A stretch of DNA of 64,000 nucleotides from Symsagittifera roscoffensis (lineage: Eukaryota; Xenacoelomorpha; Acoela; Convolutidae), in the NCBI RefSeq assembly GCF_963678635.1, contig NC_087067.1, positions 9,967,716-10,031,715 on the forward strand. Direction: 5' to 3'. A model generated the notes under the pieces. That model was not told the origin of the DNA and did no database searches. It saw only the letters and a list, made by a program, of their open reading frames with translations. Shown here piece by piece: positions 51,501 through 61,646 of the stretch. The translations under genes were made by a program, and so were the position numbers. Numbering within the stretch: the stretch's first letter is position 1; each line of letters starts with the position of its first letter.

Positions 51501-54500
51501 AGCATAGTACAGTACAGAGCAGCCAACCACCAAATCAACCCTTTTGGGATTGTGAACAGTACTGGGAATCGGTTGCCCCACTGACCTCAGTACAAAAGGG
51601 GAACATATTGCGGCGGTGTGAAATAGCGAGCAAGTTCGGCCTATAGATATTGTGAATTCCCCCACGTTTACAGTGGCGCTCCTGGGTGGGCCAATTCTGG
51701 ATTGCAGTTGCACAGAGGGTGTGTGTTGCTATTTGACGATATGGAAGAACAGGACCGGCGGCTGATTGCTGAAGCGGCAGTTGCAGCAGCGAACGCGCTG
51801 GACAGACAACAAGGCGTATTTGGATTCGGGACAATACGGCCGGATCGTTTTCTTTCCAGTACCTATCAAAACTGGGCAGACTGGAGAAAGCATTTCGCTT
51901 GGGTCGCGGACGCCAACCGCTGGGAGGACGAGCAGGCCAGGATGGTCCTGCCAACCTGTTTCATGAGCTGGGCGTTGGACGAAATTACAAGCATGACAGC
52001 CCACTTTTGAGAAGAGATCGAGGGCTATGACGAGCCAACGTTGGCTAGGATGCTCGCCGAACTCGATCACAGGATGATGCCGTTTCCGACGCACGCATGC
52101 GCCCGAGCGGAGTTCAAAAGTCTGATGCAAGGTGAAAAGGAGGGTCTTAGGGAGTTCTCCAGACGAGTCCGGTCCCTTGGGGATGTAGCCAATGTGAACA
52201 TCGGATCCCAAGCTAGAGATGACATGAACCGTGAGCAGTTCATCGACGGGCTGTTTGATGCGGAGCTCCAAGACCAGCTCTTGCGGGAAGATTTGGGGAG
52301 CCTCGCTCAGGCCGTTGCTCGGGCCCAAGCCCTGGAGCAAGTCAACAAGACGTCACGGACCAGAAACAGAAAGAGGCTGCATTTCGTGAGAGTGGCCGAG
52401 AATGTACCAGAGCAGGGGGCAGAGGCTAGTCGCGGTGCTGGTGGACAGAGCAATCGGCTGCCACATGTCGGGACCAATTTGGGACGACAGGAGGCGGTCA
52501 CTGATCTTCAAATCGACCAATTGGTGAGTGTCCAGAGTGATCTTCTGAAACAGATGCAGAATATGACGTCTATGATGGGTAGGTTTGTCAATTCTATTAT
52601 TCCTGCCCCCCACTCGAAGAATCTATCCCGCCCTGACCAAACCCAACGAAACCGGCAGCTCTTTGACCCTTAACCGGGCGAGGACCGTCGGAGTTACCAG
52701 AACAGTGGAGTCGGACGCTACGGGATGAAAAGCCAGGCACCCTGTGGCGACTGCTATACATGTGGTCAGCCAGGACACTTTGCGAAGGAGTGTCTGAGAA
52801 AGGCTTCGGTTCATTTAAACTACCGAGGGCCGGGGGCAATGAGCGAGTTCAAAATAGGCTTTGTGCCGGCCGACGTACAGAGACTACAGGCACCGAAGCG
52901 AAACGAGACGACTTACGGTTCGTGTAGAGGCAGCCACAACGAGTGGCCGAAACAAAATGTAGACAGTAAAACACTAAGGGAACAGGGACAAGTACTGTAG
53001 ATTTTGGAACGAATACCTCGTGTCACAGAGGTCTCTCCCGGGCGAGAAACGAGGGAGAAACCACGAGTCGAGCAAGTGGGAATTAGTCACGATACCTCCG
53101 GATCCCGTGGAGTAGTCGTAGATGGAGAAACCAAGCCGAGACCTTGCTAGATACGGGGGCAACGACTGACCTCATTCGTACAGATGTAGCTCGAGATCTC
53201 TTAGACTCGTCTGAGATTGAGCCATATCGGGGCAGACTAGAGACAGCAGATGGACAGGAAATGAAGGTGGATGGATGTATCACCGCCCGTCTGAAATTGG
53301 GGGCCGGTGACAAAGATCTTGATATGCTAGTTGTTCCAAAACTGAAAGCAGGAATGGTTTTGGGACTTCGATCACTGAAGGAAAATCGGTGCACATTGAC
53401 GTTCAGCCATGATGAAGATTTCATGTGGACGGGAGTGAAAGAGTGTTCCCATACGTTATCTGCCACCCAATGCATCCCCGAAGCGGATGCTCTTGAACCC
53501 CCATGATCCAGGAGGGAAGAGTGGAGAAGGCGATTCGAGTAACGAGAAGAGGAGGCATTTGATAGCGAAGATAGCAGCTTCCGTCGAGCAATCCGACGGA
53601 GTCCCATCCGATGAAGATGGATGGCCAGCTAGTTTTGACGATCACTCAGCGGGAGCGATTTGCGAAAACATGGACGATGAAAAAATTGGGGGTTGTCCCA
53701 AAGCGATCTAGTTAGAAGAGGTACTGCGAAAGTAAAGAACTACAAGTGTATTGGAAACAGTTGCAAGTGTCAACGAGACAACTACGAATGAAGAAGTCGA
53801 AAGCGAGTCGATTCGATGGAAACAAACGCCAGGCGGAGTTGTGAAGACGCAGAGAGAAGATGAAGCGATTTCTCAAGTATTCTACTGGGCAGAACTGTGC
53901 GATGAGATGATTGATATGCCGTCACTAGGAACAAACATCATTCTGAAGGAGGAGGTCATGCAGTATGGACTTGAAACACTGGCCTACTGGTCAAGATGGG
54001 ATGAGTTGAGTATTAAAGATGGAGTACTCTACAAAAAATGGTTTCAGCAAGATTGCTCGATGCCAAACCTTCTGACAATAGTTCCAGCAGCAGGACGAAA
54101 TGAAATCTTCGGACAGTTTGATTCAATGGAGACCAGAGGAGGACAGCTTGGAACCGAGAAGATGTTGGCGAAGATACGACGACGATATTGGTGGCCGACG
54201 ATGAGGACGGATGTCGAAAGAAAAGTCCAGTGGTGCTTAAGCCAAGCAGCACAGATTGCCAGTGGAAAAAGGAAGCGAGCTGCGGTTCAGGCCCCAATTG
54301 ATCCCGGAATCAGATTCAGTACGATGGCAGTGGACATATTGGGTCCAATGACGATGGCGACACGAGTAGCAGAGCGAAACATGTGCTTGTTTTGACGGAT
54401 CTTTTCACGATGTATGCGATTGCAGTCCCTCTTGTATCAACAGATGCATCAGACGTGGCTCAAGCAATTGTGGAACATTGGGTACTGAAGTTTAGAACTC

Positions 54501-57500
54501 CCAATTCTTTGCGTGCGGACCAGGGAAAAGTCTTTGGCAGTAAATGATCAAGGAGATGTGCCGACTCTTGGGAATTGATGTAAGCCCGACTTTGCCATAC
54601 AAACCCGAAGGTAGAGAGTTGACAGGGCGATATAACGATAAGTTGACGAAGGTGATTTCAAAGTACTGAGCGGAGAACCCAAAGACGTGGGATACGATGT
54701 TGCCGTATTTGAATTTTGTGTACAACACGACTATTCATCAGACGACGGGAGCGGCGCCATTCAGTCTGGTTCATGGTCAGTAGTGCCAGTACCCCATTGA
54801 CCTGTTCTACGCGAAACCTCACGACGAAGTGCTCATAGCAGTGCCAGAGAAATCCTTGGGACGGTCCAACGACAACAGGAGGATCAGTACTGGAAGAAAG
54901 TTCATGGAGAACCATACGCAGCTGGAGATAAATTCAAGTCGAGGAAGCACTTTGATCCATGGGAAGGACCTTATGTTGTGATGGCCAAGCTGTCCGAAGT
55001 CAGGTACAAGATGGCAAAGGAGTCAACTCCTAGCAAAGTCAAGTTGTTGCACTTCAACATGCTGAAGCGATTCAAAGAAGAGACGGCACAGTCAGATGAG
55101 GCTACTAGCAGCAAGCGACCGACACCCTATCGATCGGTTAACTTCCTCGATGACCCGGAGATATATGATGGAAATGAGTTGTTAAGGGTGAACAACGGGG
55201 AGGGTTTTAGTCATGATCCAGGCCCACGAGGTGTACCAGTGAGATTGTTGCCTGTGAAAAATCGAGCAGTCGAACCACAATTTAATCCGCCCGGGAGAAA
55301 TGTGCTAATTCTGGAGATGCCTGAACATTTCGCTGATCCATCACGAATGATGCGGGAAGTGGCTAGAAGGGAAGAAGATGCAATTGAGGCATACGATACG
55401 ACGGAGCTGGAGGTCAGAAGGGAACAGGAGCCAGCGAATCTACCCTGTGAGGAGGAAGACAGACCAGCTGGCGAGGTGATGGCTGCCAAACCGGTGATGG
55501 AAATTGGAAGTGCAGATGATGGCGGTCGATCAACTCGAGTAAGGAGACCACCTGTACGGTTTGGAATCGACGAGTTTCTGAGTTAACACTTACAAAGGTA
55601 GACTGTCTCTTTTTATCTCATTAGTTGCTGCTTAGTTACATTGAGTGCGATCCCACCTGAACTGTTGTGCAGACGATTGATAGTGATGATTATGATTGTG
55701 AAAGGGTTGGATCGTACACTGAAGAGTAAAATTACTTCAGGTACGTCCCCTCTTAGGTTACTCTTTGTGCTATGTCATTGTTTATTTAACGTCGTTTAAC
55801 TGTTGGGTCCGCAATATTTTAAGGGTAAAACTTTAAAGGGAGGGAAAACGACTAAGTGTTAGGGAGCACGGCGAAGCAAAGAGTTATGTAACTTATCATA
55901 AGGCCTTGTTAGGAGTTACTTTTAGCCTTATTCGGGAGAATAATAGACTAGAAGGGAAGATTGTAGAATTGGTGATTCTACTGTAGTACATGCTATAGTA
56001 ACCTGAGCGTAAGATTAATTCGTCATTAAGTTAAGTAGTACAGCAAACAAAGGGTAAAGTTCGAAATAGTTCAATCTTCGAAAATATTGTCCCTCCTATG
56101 TCAGAAAACAAAATTTGACAAAATCGGCGAACCCCCCCCCAAGTCGGAACTAAGAGAGCTTATGTTATGAAATTCAGAGGAGCGATACTAGAGATGATTT
56201 GACCCGGGCATACAAAAAACGGGACCCCTCAGACCCTTGGGGGCAAGTGATAACGGTCCCCGGAAGTGTAAATGGCCCTATCAGAACTCGGAAACTAGCG
56301 GCGGTGTTGGGCTCAAATTCTGGTATGTTGTAGGCCTAGTTGATGGAAGCTTAATTTTGGAACCCCAGACCCCTAAGACCTCCACTTCCGGTTTTATGCC
56401 CAAAGTAAGCAAACCCACCCCTAACTTCGGGAAGTCGTTTCTCGGCTTCCAATGATTGCAGGGAGCTGAAACTTGGAGGGATGATAGGTAGTGGCATGAT
56501 AAATCTTGTATTATAATTTGAACCAATTCCGGCGGCTAGACCGGAATCTATTAGCACTTGGAAAAACACCCTCTAAGACCGGAAATAGGCAAATTACGCG
56601 AAATAATGAGCGAGGGCATATCGATTTTAATGCGGCAATGGACATAAGATACAGACCCCAAAAAAAGACCCCTTGTTAGTGAAAACCCTCCGGCTAATCC
56701 TTCCGGTGTTAATAGCCTTTCCTGGGAAAAGTGATAATGGACCTTAGAAATGGTATTACTTGTGGAGTATTAACAAGATATGGATGAAACTTGGTAGTTA
56801 GGACCCGCATGGGATTTTGAACCCAAATATGGAAGTTTGGCCCCGGTTGAACCCTGGGTGACCTTAAGTTGACCTTTGGGCATTGTGACCCCAAAATTGC
56901 ATGGAAAGCTCCAGTATTAACATCGGAAAATGGCGCATTTCCCAGCCCAACCCCTGGAAATGAGAATAGGTCACCTTGCTAAAAATTGGGGGGAAAACTT
57001 ATATATTGAGAACTAGAGCAGAAGCTGATAGAGATATAGCTTTTACATTGCAACCTTGGAGTACAGGCTTTAATTCAAATGGACTTGGTAAATAATGGGG
57101 TCAGTTTAGCTTGACAAATGTGCTATTAATAGAATATCAGTCAGGGTAAAAGAAAAGTAGTCCCAGAAGAAATTGATAGTAATAGGACCGCGGCATGAAA
57201 AGTAAGTTTCCTAAATAATATGAATAGACGGGAAATCTACTTGGCTCTCCGGAGATGACTTTTTGGTTTAATTTGACCCCTAATAGACGAACTACGTTCC
57301 CCTGATAGCTAGAAGGTCGGGATTGGAATAGAGTACAGATAGAAATTTTAGATGCCTGAAATTAGTTAGCTACCCATGAAAAGGGCCTTCCCCTACCCTT
57401 GGGAGGTCGGAACATTAACGGGATATTTAAGATAAAGGCCTTGGGAATAAAGATTGAGTAAACATAGCATGGTTTGGAGGTTGAGTTGAACTCGAAAGCT

Positions 57501-60500
57501 GAAATTCACAGAGTTCAGGAATTGGTTGATTAGAATCGTATGACATTTGTTTGCTTGGTCAAATTGTGACAGCTACCGCATACCGGGTATCGAATAAGTG
57601 TGAAAAGATTAATAAAAGAAACCGAAGTTGGCACGTGGCAGAGTTGACAGGAGGAGGGATATAGTCGGACGGGTGTGCTGACGGGTGATTTAGGCGGATG
57701 TCAGGACTGATAGGGAATGGCGTGACTTAACTAAAACTAAGTGTAAAGAAAGATAAGGAATTGGAGGTTACTGGAGAGCCTGTAAGAGTTAGATGAATTA
57801 TTGCGAGCGAATCGAATAGTTGGTTCTCAGTTAGTTAGAGATCATTTTGGGCTACAAGCTAAGGTAGTCGCTTGATTCTCAAAGTAAAGTGAGAACGAGT
57901 TGGAAGACTTGTTAACGTGAATGTAGATTAGTTAGTGAATCTTAGTTAGGCTATCTAGAGGATAGCGGAATCGTTGTTGAACGATTGATATTGAAAGAAG
58001 TTCTCGAGGAGAACGTTAGTTAGTAGTAAGGTGTTAATTGAACTGCAGGAGGCAGTTGGTTTAAATAATATTAATCGGGAACCCCTTTCTTTAATTTAGT
58101 GATTAATTTATATTTAAGCCAATCATAGGCTACTCTGTATTTTGTAATATTCATTTTTGAATTCATTCTTATTATTGGAATTTTTGTTGCAATCGATTAT
58201 TGATTGACTGGTGAGATACAGTCGGAGGAGCACGAATCACGGGGCGAGCAGCATAGTACAGTACAGAGCAGCCAACCACCAAATCAACCCTTTGGGGATT
58301 GTGAACAATACTGGGAATCGGTTGCCCCGCTGACCTCAGTACAAAAGGGGAACATATTGCGGCGGTGTGAAATAGCGAGCAAGTTCGGCCTTTAGATATT
58401 GTGAATTCCCCCACGTTTACGTACCTTTACCACAATTTAGGTCCAAAAATCTCAAAAATTTTGCCTTATTTGAAGAATTTTTTGAATGTGTTATGTATGT
58501 CACGACAGACAATTTTCTTGAATGCTGCTTCAATGGTCTTCATTTTACGTTTATTTGTGGTGTCTGATTACATGAGGATGCCTGGAAATAAAATTATTCC
58601 ACCTGGGACTTTAAGAAGTTCTAGTTCTTTCTTAGAACTTACAGAAGCCGAGCGGAATCAAAAATTGACCGAAGGACAAAAAAAGAAAACCCAATTTTGT
58701 ATTCCAAAAAAATTAACAACATACAAAACAATTGGACCAAAGCAAAACGCAGGTTTTTTCAACGACTGAATAAATTGCTTTGGATTCATGTTTTAAGGGT
58801 TTTTGTCGACTCAAAACAAAAAGATTTGAAACCAGAAAACATCGACAAACGTCTGATTTTGCACAAAGTGTTTTTTTTTCAATTACAGTAAACTATTTGA
58901 ATAGACCTTCATTAGCTTTTTTGATTAAGTTTCAGCCCAGTGCAATTAAAAATTTTTGTCTAACCATCTTTCATATCCAGAATATCTTAATCGACGTTTG
59001 TACTCCCTGTCAATATCGCTCCCGTTCCTACCGGGCGAGTAGACAATTTGTATTCAGGTGTGCTTTTGTATTTTCTACTATTTGGTAAACGGAAAGTTAA
59101 GTAACATGTTCGTCTTAATATCATTTAAAGCAGGGGTGGATTTAGGGGTGACGCCCCTTCTTTCAGGGTTTCGACCACCTGCCAACCCAAAGGGTCCCCC
59201 TTTGTACTAATTTGAGATATCCATTTTTGGCTTACGGACCCTACAACTTTTCTGAAGGCGCCTTGTGCGCCAATATATTCTAATTTTGAGGGGGGAGCGC
59301 ACGCCGAAAAGACAAAATTTTTATGTCAAATTTCTCAAAAAGTGCCTAAAAACTCTTTTTTGGCCTTTTTTATTTATAATTTTGGCTGTATATTTTATTT
59401 ATATTTGACTGTATATTTTTTAAAATCCCCCCTCCCCCCGAGAAAATCTTAGATCCGCCCCTGATTTAAAGACTTCTCAGCCGTATCTGGACCGATGTGA
59501 AAAATTTACTTGAATAGTTTTTTCGGTTTTGACAAAAAACTTGGTTTAAAAATGGGACATGTTGGCCCAAGTTAGATTCTAAAGCTTGAATCTAAAGATA
59601 TAATTGAAAAATGAAACAGTTTTTAAATATGGGTCTCTTAATATTTCCACCTTTTTGCAAAAGTTGAAGATTCGTTACAAGGTACAAAATTCACAGGTGC
59701 TTAACCTTCGAGTGAATTCTTTATAGGATGGCAATTCGTTACAAGGTTCCTTAGGGGGGTTAGTTAAAGAAATCCTTGAAAATTTTTGTTGTTTTTTATT
59801 ATACTTTTTTGCTCTTGCTGTTCATTTGCAACAAATAGGGCAAATAACTTCACTATTTTAAAATCAGCAGATAAATTAATGGGCGGGGAGGATGATTTAA
59901 AGTTTGATACGAGCATGGAACTCATTAACAACAAATGTGCGACTAGAAAAATTATGTGAAACGCATTCTAGTTAACTCTCAAAATCACTCTGTGAGGCGG
60001 GGGGGGGGGGGTATTTTTTTCGTTTGCGGGCTGAACAAGATACCTTGATGACAGTGAGCACGGGTCCGAAGATGGGAGAGTCCTTGATTAGGTCGTCCCA
60101 CACTCTCCCGTGGGCAAACACCTTCTCCAGATTGGGACCGGGGGAACGCATTGTACGCGATGGAAGAGACGTCAACAGCTAAAAAATATAACGAATCGAA
60201 ATTGTGTTAATCAATTTCACCGTCTAGAGTTTCTCGACTATTTTTACCATTTCTGTCCTGAAAGCGTATTTATTTAAAAAAAACTATTTATTACAATTTT
60301 TTCTTTCGTTAGCGATTTTAGGAAACATTTGTGCTGTATAGTTTATGGTCTCCATATATCAAGAATTTCTGTTTTTTTTTTCACGTCTTGTCATCAAAAT
60401 TTAGTTTAATAGTAATTGATTTTAGTGGTACATTATTTGTTGGGACCATAATCTCAAAATACCTTTCAAAAAATCTTCTACGCTTTGTAGAGACTTGCAA

Positions 60501-61646
60501 AAAGAGAGTTTCACCTTTTTCAATTTGTCTTTGTAGTATTTTGCAGCCATACTGTTGGAAACGACTTTCACTTCATGCGTATCAAAATTCATAACTCGTC
60601 CCTGGAATCTCGTCAGACCCGAAAACTGATCCTTCTTAGTCGCCCCGTAGAAATGTGACGTCAGAAATTTACTCATCCCCTCCCCTGGAGTTCCTGGGGG
60701 TGTTGGGGAATGCGACGGTTTCTTATACACCTCAATTTTGGGTAACTTCAGTTCGCCTGGTTGAAGTTCCTCGATTTGAGGCGCTAGATTCCAACGACTT
60801 CCCAGATTTGGTTTTGGATCGTGAACAACAGATGCATCCCGAATAGTCGAGTTTTCGGCTTCGTAGATTCCCAAATCTTCGTCCGACATGTAAGATTTTC
60901 TGTCCGTTTCGGGTACTTCATCGTTTCGAGGAATTGCATTGTCTTCAAGTTCCGTGATTTCGAGTTCATCTGACTTTTCATTTCTCGGTTTAGCAGAGCT
61001 TGTTGTCGGTTTTGAAGAACGCGACGTTTGTTTTTCTTCGTCTTCAAAAACGGTCGAGAGTAAGTTGTTTGCTCCTGCCGTTCGCATTACGAACTCTTGT
61101 AGGGCATGACCCATGTTTTTGTAGTCATTTGATGACCTTGAAGGTCTTTTGTTCACTTTTTTGGTGTTTTTTGGCGGCAGTGGTTTCGAGTATTTGTCAC
61201 CCCATTTCGGTTCAATATCCCTAACAAACATTGAATGTTTAATAATTATAATAGTCAAATAGAATTTAAAAAATTGCAAATCAATTGTAAGCAATCAAAT
61301 AATACTTGAAATATCAGATAATATTTAGTTTTTTGAACTTAATTGTTCCAAAAACGGAAAAAAAAATAAAAACAAACAGTAAATAGCGAAAAGTCTTCCG
61401 TCAGAGATGTCGTTTTTCAGGAAAAAAATAAACAAAGAGACGGAAACTTTAGCCACTTGACCAGTATCCCCAAAATATTGCTAGAACAATTACCCTAGTT
61501 GTGGTGGCACCATAGCGTTGAGATGTCGTTCATTGAGATGACCTTTAGTGAAGTGGTCTATGTTAGTCCGTTGACCCCTGCTGACCTCACTCACAATGCG
61601 AGAGAGGTCATTCTGCATGGAGTGCGAAGACACCCTGTTCACTATG
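45314..61646 (-). CDS. C6orf118-like / TSNAXIP1_N-domain protein gene, eight visible exons
   Basis: Eight exons join without breaking frame: 61494-61646, 60515-61220, 60044-60178, 47992-48251, 47615-47691, 47157-47392, 46612-46727, 45314-45581 (minus strand), about 649 residues plus whatever precedes the first. Every junction has GT-AG and matching phase. The N-terminal half is Ser/Lys-rich with a FYGATKKDQFSGLTRFQ segment. The core, split by the largest intron, reads HGRVWDDLIKDSPIFGPVLT and NEYDNYLRHLA, the signature of the TSNAXIP1 N-terminal domain shared by TSNAXIP1 and C6orf118. Coiled-coil-like helices follow (LHEQIKSLKRRVEAKKEIRR; LLLGLKEEIVASMERIDSIR; KKIERYGELCERVIETSTEV). The layout fits C6orf118 better than TSNAXIP1. 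Family members are linked to ciliated and testis cells; molecular role is poorly known. The true start may be further upstream, or the ATG at 61618. Confidence 0.85.
45680..46260 (-). pseudogene. LINE (non-LTR retrotransposon) RT relic in the last intron
   Basis: Minus-strand fragments read in order: HFKMAKVAPAYEAKVRHECD, SIMPSFRGSFERVIYNQLLK, QPKKSCVDILTKLNEFM, DFALYIDFKKRL, and in another frame VPQGSVLGPLLFLMCINDV followed by a decayed active-site strand. This is the RT of jockey/CR1-like LINEs (domains 2 to 5). Stops and shifts show long decay. It shares the strand of the host gene. Confidence 0.8.
46612..46727 (-). CDS. C6orf118-like gene, exon
   Basis: 116 nt between GTTGTTCAG and AA|GTGAGT. 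Encodes KKIERYGELCERVIETSTEV and NDHLSKAVISPIEI. Phase 2 donor. Confidence 0.88.
47157..47392 (-). CDS. C6orf118-like gene, exon
   Basis: 236 nt between TTTTCAG and CAG|GTCAGA. Encodes an acidic linker then helical SRAELLLGLKEEIVASMERI and VPKALTHSIKQLAQQDQ. Ends in phase 0. Confidence 0.88.
47615..47691 (-). CDS. C6orf118-like gene, short exon
   Basis: 77 nt between TGTTTAG and G|GTGAGT. Encodes DLHEQIKSLKRRVEAKKEIR, a basic coiled-coil-like helix. Phase matches both neighbours. Confidence 0.88.
47992..48251 (-). CDS. C6orf118-like gene, exon with second half of the domain
   Basis: 260 nt after TTTAAG, starting NEYDNYLRHLAVNERRKLES, which completes the IK-NEY motif begun in the previous exon 11.8 kb away. 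It ends at GA|GTAAGA, phase 2. C-terminal part is Glu-rich (GDVIEEEELRNSEMENEIE). Confidence 0.9.
48252..49210. other. Intron sequence left of the retroelement
   Basis: Non-coding. Contains clustered cttgcaa words near 48340-48430 and the inverted dispersed repeat at 48695-48788. Confidence 0.6.
48695..48788 (-). repeat. Dispersed repeat, partner of 14348-14440
   Basis: Its reverse complement matches the segment at 14348-14440 over about 90 bases with substitutions and small gaps. Confidence 0.6.
49211..49215. repeat. Target-site duplication TACCT, left
   Basis: Five bases immediately before the left LTR, identical to 58422-58426 immediately after the right LTR. Confidence 0.9.
49216..51672 (+). 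repeat. 5' LTR (2457 bp)
   Basis: Begins TGTAGAATTGG, ends GTTTACA. Unusually long relative to the 4.3-kb internal region. The 63-aa open frame near its 3' end is conserved in both LTRs only because the LTRs are copies. Confidence 0.92.
51674..51692 (+). promoter_or_regulatory. Primer binding site
   Basis: TGGCGCTCCTGGGTGGGCC one base after the LTR, identical to the PBS of the 24.4-kb element. Confidence 0.88.
51741..53000 (+). pseudogene. Gag relic with one CCHC knuckle
   Basis: From ATG at 51741 (MEEQDRRLIAEAAVAAANAL) one frame continues through two in-frame stops (TGA 52008-52010, TAA 52671-52673) to 53000. Capsid-like helices include YQNWADWRKHFAWVADANRW and EGLREFSRRVRSLGDVANVN. A single zinc knuckle CYTCGQPGHFAKEC lies near 52760. 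Gag would package the RNA; this copy is interrupted. Confidence 0.88.
53111..53506 (+). pseudogene. Retroviral-type aspartic protease relic
   Basis: In another frame from gag: ETLLDTGATTDLIRTDVARD with the DTGA active site, then GRLETADGQEMKVDGCITAR and a closing KAGMVLGLRSLKENRC. No ATG opens it, and it ends at 53506 before any RT sequence. Confidence 0.85.
53751..55586 (+). pseudogene. Integrase relic with degenerate active site
   Basis: A long frame 53751-54395 ends in a finger-like segment (KIRRRYWWPTMRTDVERKVQ) where the HHCC positions have mostly been replaced. The core begins MAVDILGPM (first Asp) and continues in broken frames with RADQGKVFGS (second Asp). The segment equivalent to NGLVERFN reads RELTGRYN, so the catalytic Glu is gone. 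After further breaks, 54978-55586 gives the C-terminal part (KHFDPWEGPYVVMAKLSEVR; LLHFNMLKRFKEE) and an acidic tail. Catalytically dead. Confidence 0.85.
55587..55955. other. 3' untranslated part of the 9.2-kb element
   Basis: About 370 bp between the pol stop and the PPT; no frame. Confidence 0.6.
55956..55971 (+). promoter_or_regulatory. Polypurine tract
   Basis: agactagaagggaaga directly abuts the 3' LTR start; standard plus-strand primer position. Confidence 0.85.
55972..58421 (+). repeat. 3' LTR (2450 bp)
   Basis: Full-length partner of 49216-51672. Its last base is G rather than A (terminal CA changed to CG), which was established by aligning the TSD that follows. Confidence 0.92.
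58422..58426. repeat. Target-site duplication TACCT, right
   Basis: Matches 49211-49215. Confidence 0.9.
58427..59130. other. Intron sequence between the retroelement and the hAT MITE
   Basis: Overlapping open frames are present on plus (58401-59088) without family motifs. No exon with matching phase was seen. Confidence 0.5.
59131..59463. mobile_element. hAT-like MITE with exact 8-bp target duplication
   Basis: Left end caggggtggatttagg and right end (reverse-complemented) caggggcggatctaag form terminal inverted repeats. The flanks are both atttaaag (59123-59130 and 59464-59471), an 8-bp TSD typical of hAT. 333 bp, no transposase. The interior includes stretches of C and a TTTATTTATATTT run. 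Confidence 0.9.
59472..60043. other. Intron sequence right of the hAT MITE
   Basis: Non-coding, with a long G homopolymer at about 59998-60011 (C run in the host transcript) shortly after the donor site at 60043. Confidence 0.6.
60044..60178 (-). CDS. C6orf118-like gene, exon with first half of the TSNAXIP1_N domain
   Basis: 135 nt, phase 0 at both ends, between TTTTTTAG and AAG|GTATCT. It encodes GPNLEKVFAHGRVWDDLIKD and SPIFGPVLTVIK. A run of C's (G's on plus) follows the donor within about 40 bases. Confidence 0.88.
60515..61220 (-). CDS. C6orf118-like gene, long exon
   Basis: 706 nt after TTTGTTAG, opening GDIEPKWGDKYSKPLPP. Low-complexity Ser/Glu/Asp middle, then LTSHFYGATKKDQFSGLTRF. 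Donor AAAAAG|GTGAAA gives phase 0, which matches the next exon. A better-looking downstream GT near 60466 would force a frame that destroys the conserved domain. Confidence 0.85.
61494..61646 (-). CDS. C6orf118-like gene, first visible exon
   Basis: Acceptor CTTCTTTTTCAG precedes and GGGTAATT follows. It encodes NRVSSHSMQNDLSRIVSEVS ... NAMVPPQLG and leaves two bases for the next exon. An in-frame ATG lies at 61618, so translation could begin here after a 5' UTR intron. Confidence 0.8.

Larger units (their letters stand above)
49216..58421 (+). mobile_element. 9.2-kb LTR retrotransposon lacking RT and RNase H, inserted in a host intron
   Basis: Two long LTRs (2457 and 2450 bp), PBS, gag, protease and integrase remnants and a PPT (agaagggaaga) define a Ty3/gypsy-type element on the plus strand, antisense to the host gene. 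The perfect TSD TACCT proves a single insertion event. Protease is followed by integrase with no RT or RNase H between, so it is a deletion derivative that could move only with help. Integrase has also lost key residues. LTR copies differ by roughly a few percent by eye, so the insertion is older than the 24-kb element. Confidence 0.93.

Noticed and set aside
51455-51646. 63-aa frame repeated at 58204-58395
   Set aside because: Also an LTR pair artefact; overlaps an equally long frame on the other strand.
60422-60514. Extending the long host exon to a GT near 60466
   Set aside because: It would put the next exon in a frame that loses the conserved TSNAXIP1_N-type sequence; the donor at 60514 keeps phase.
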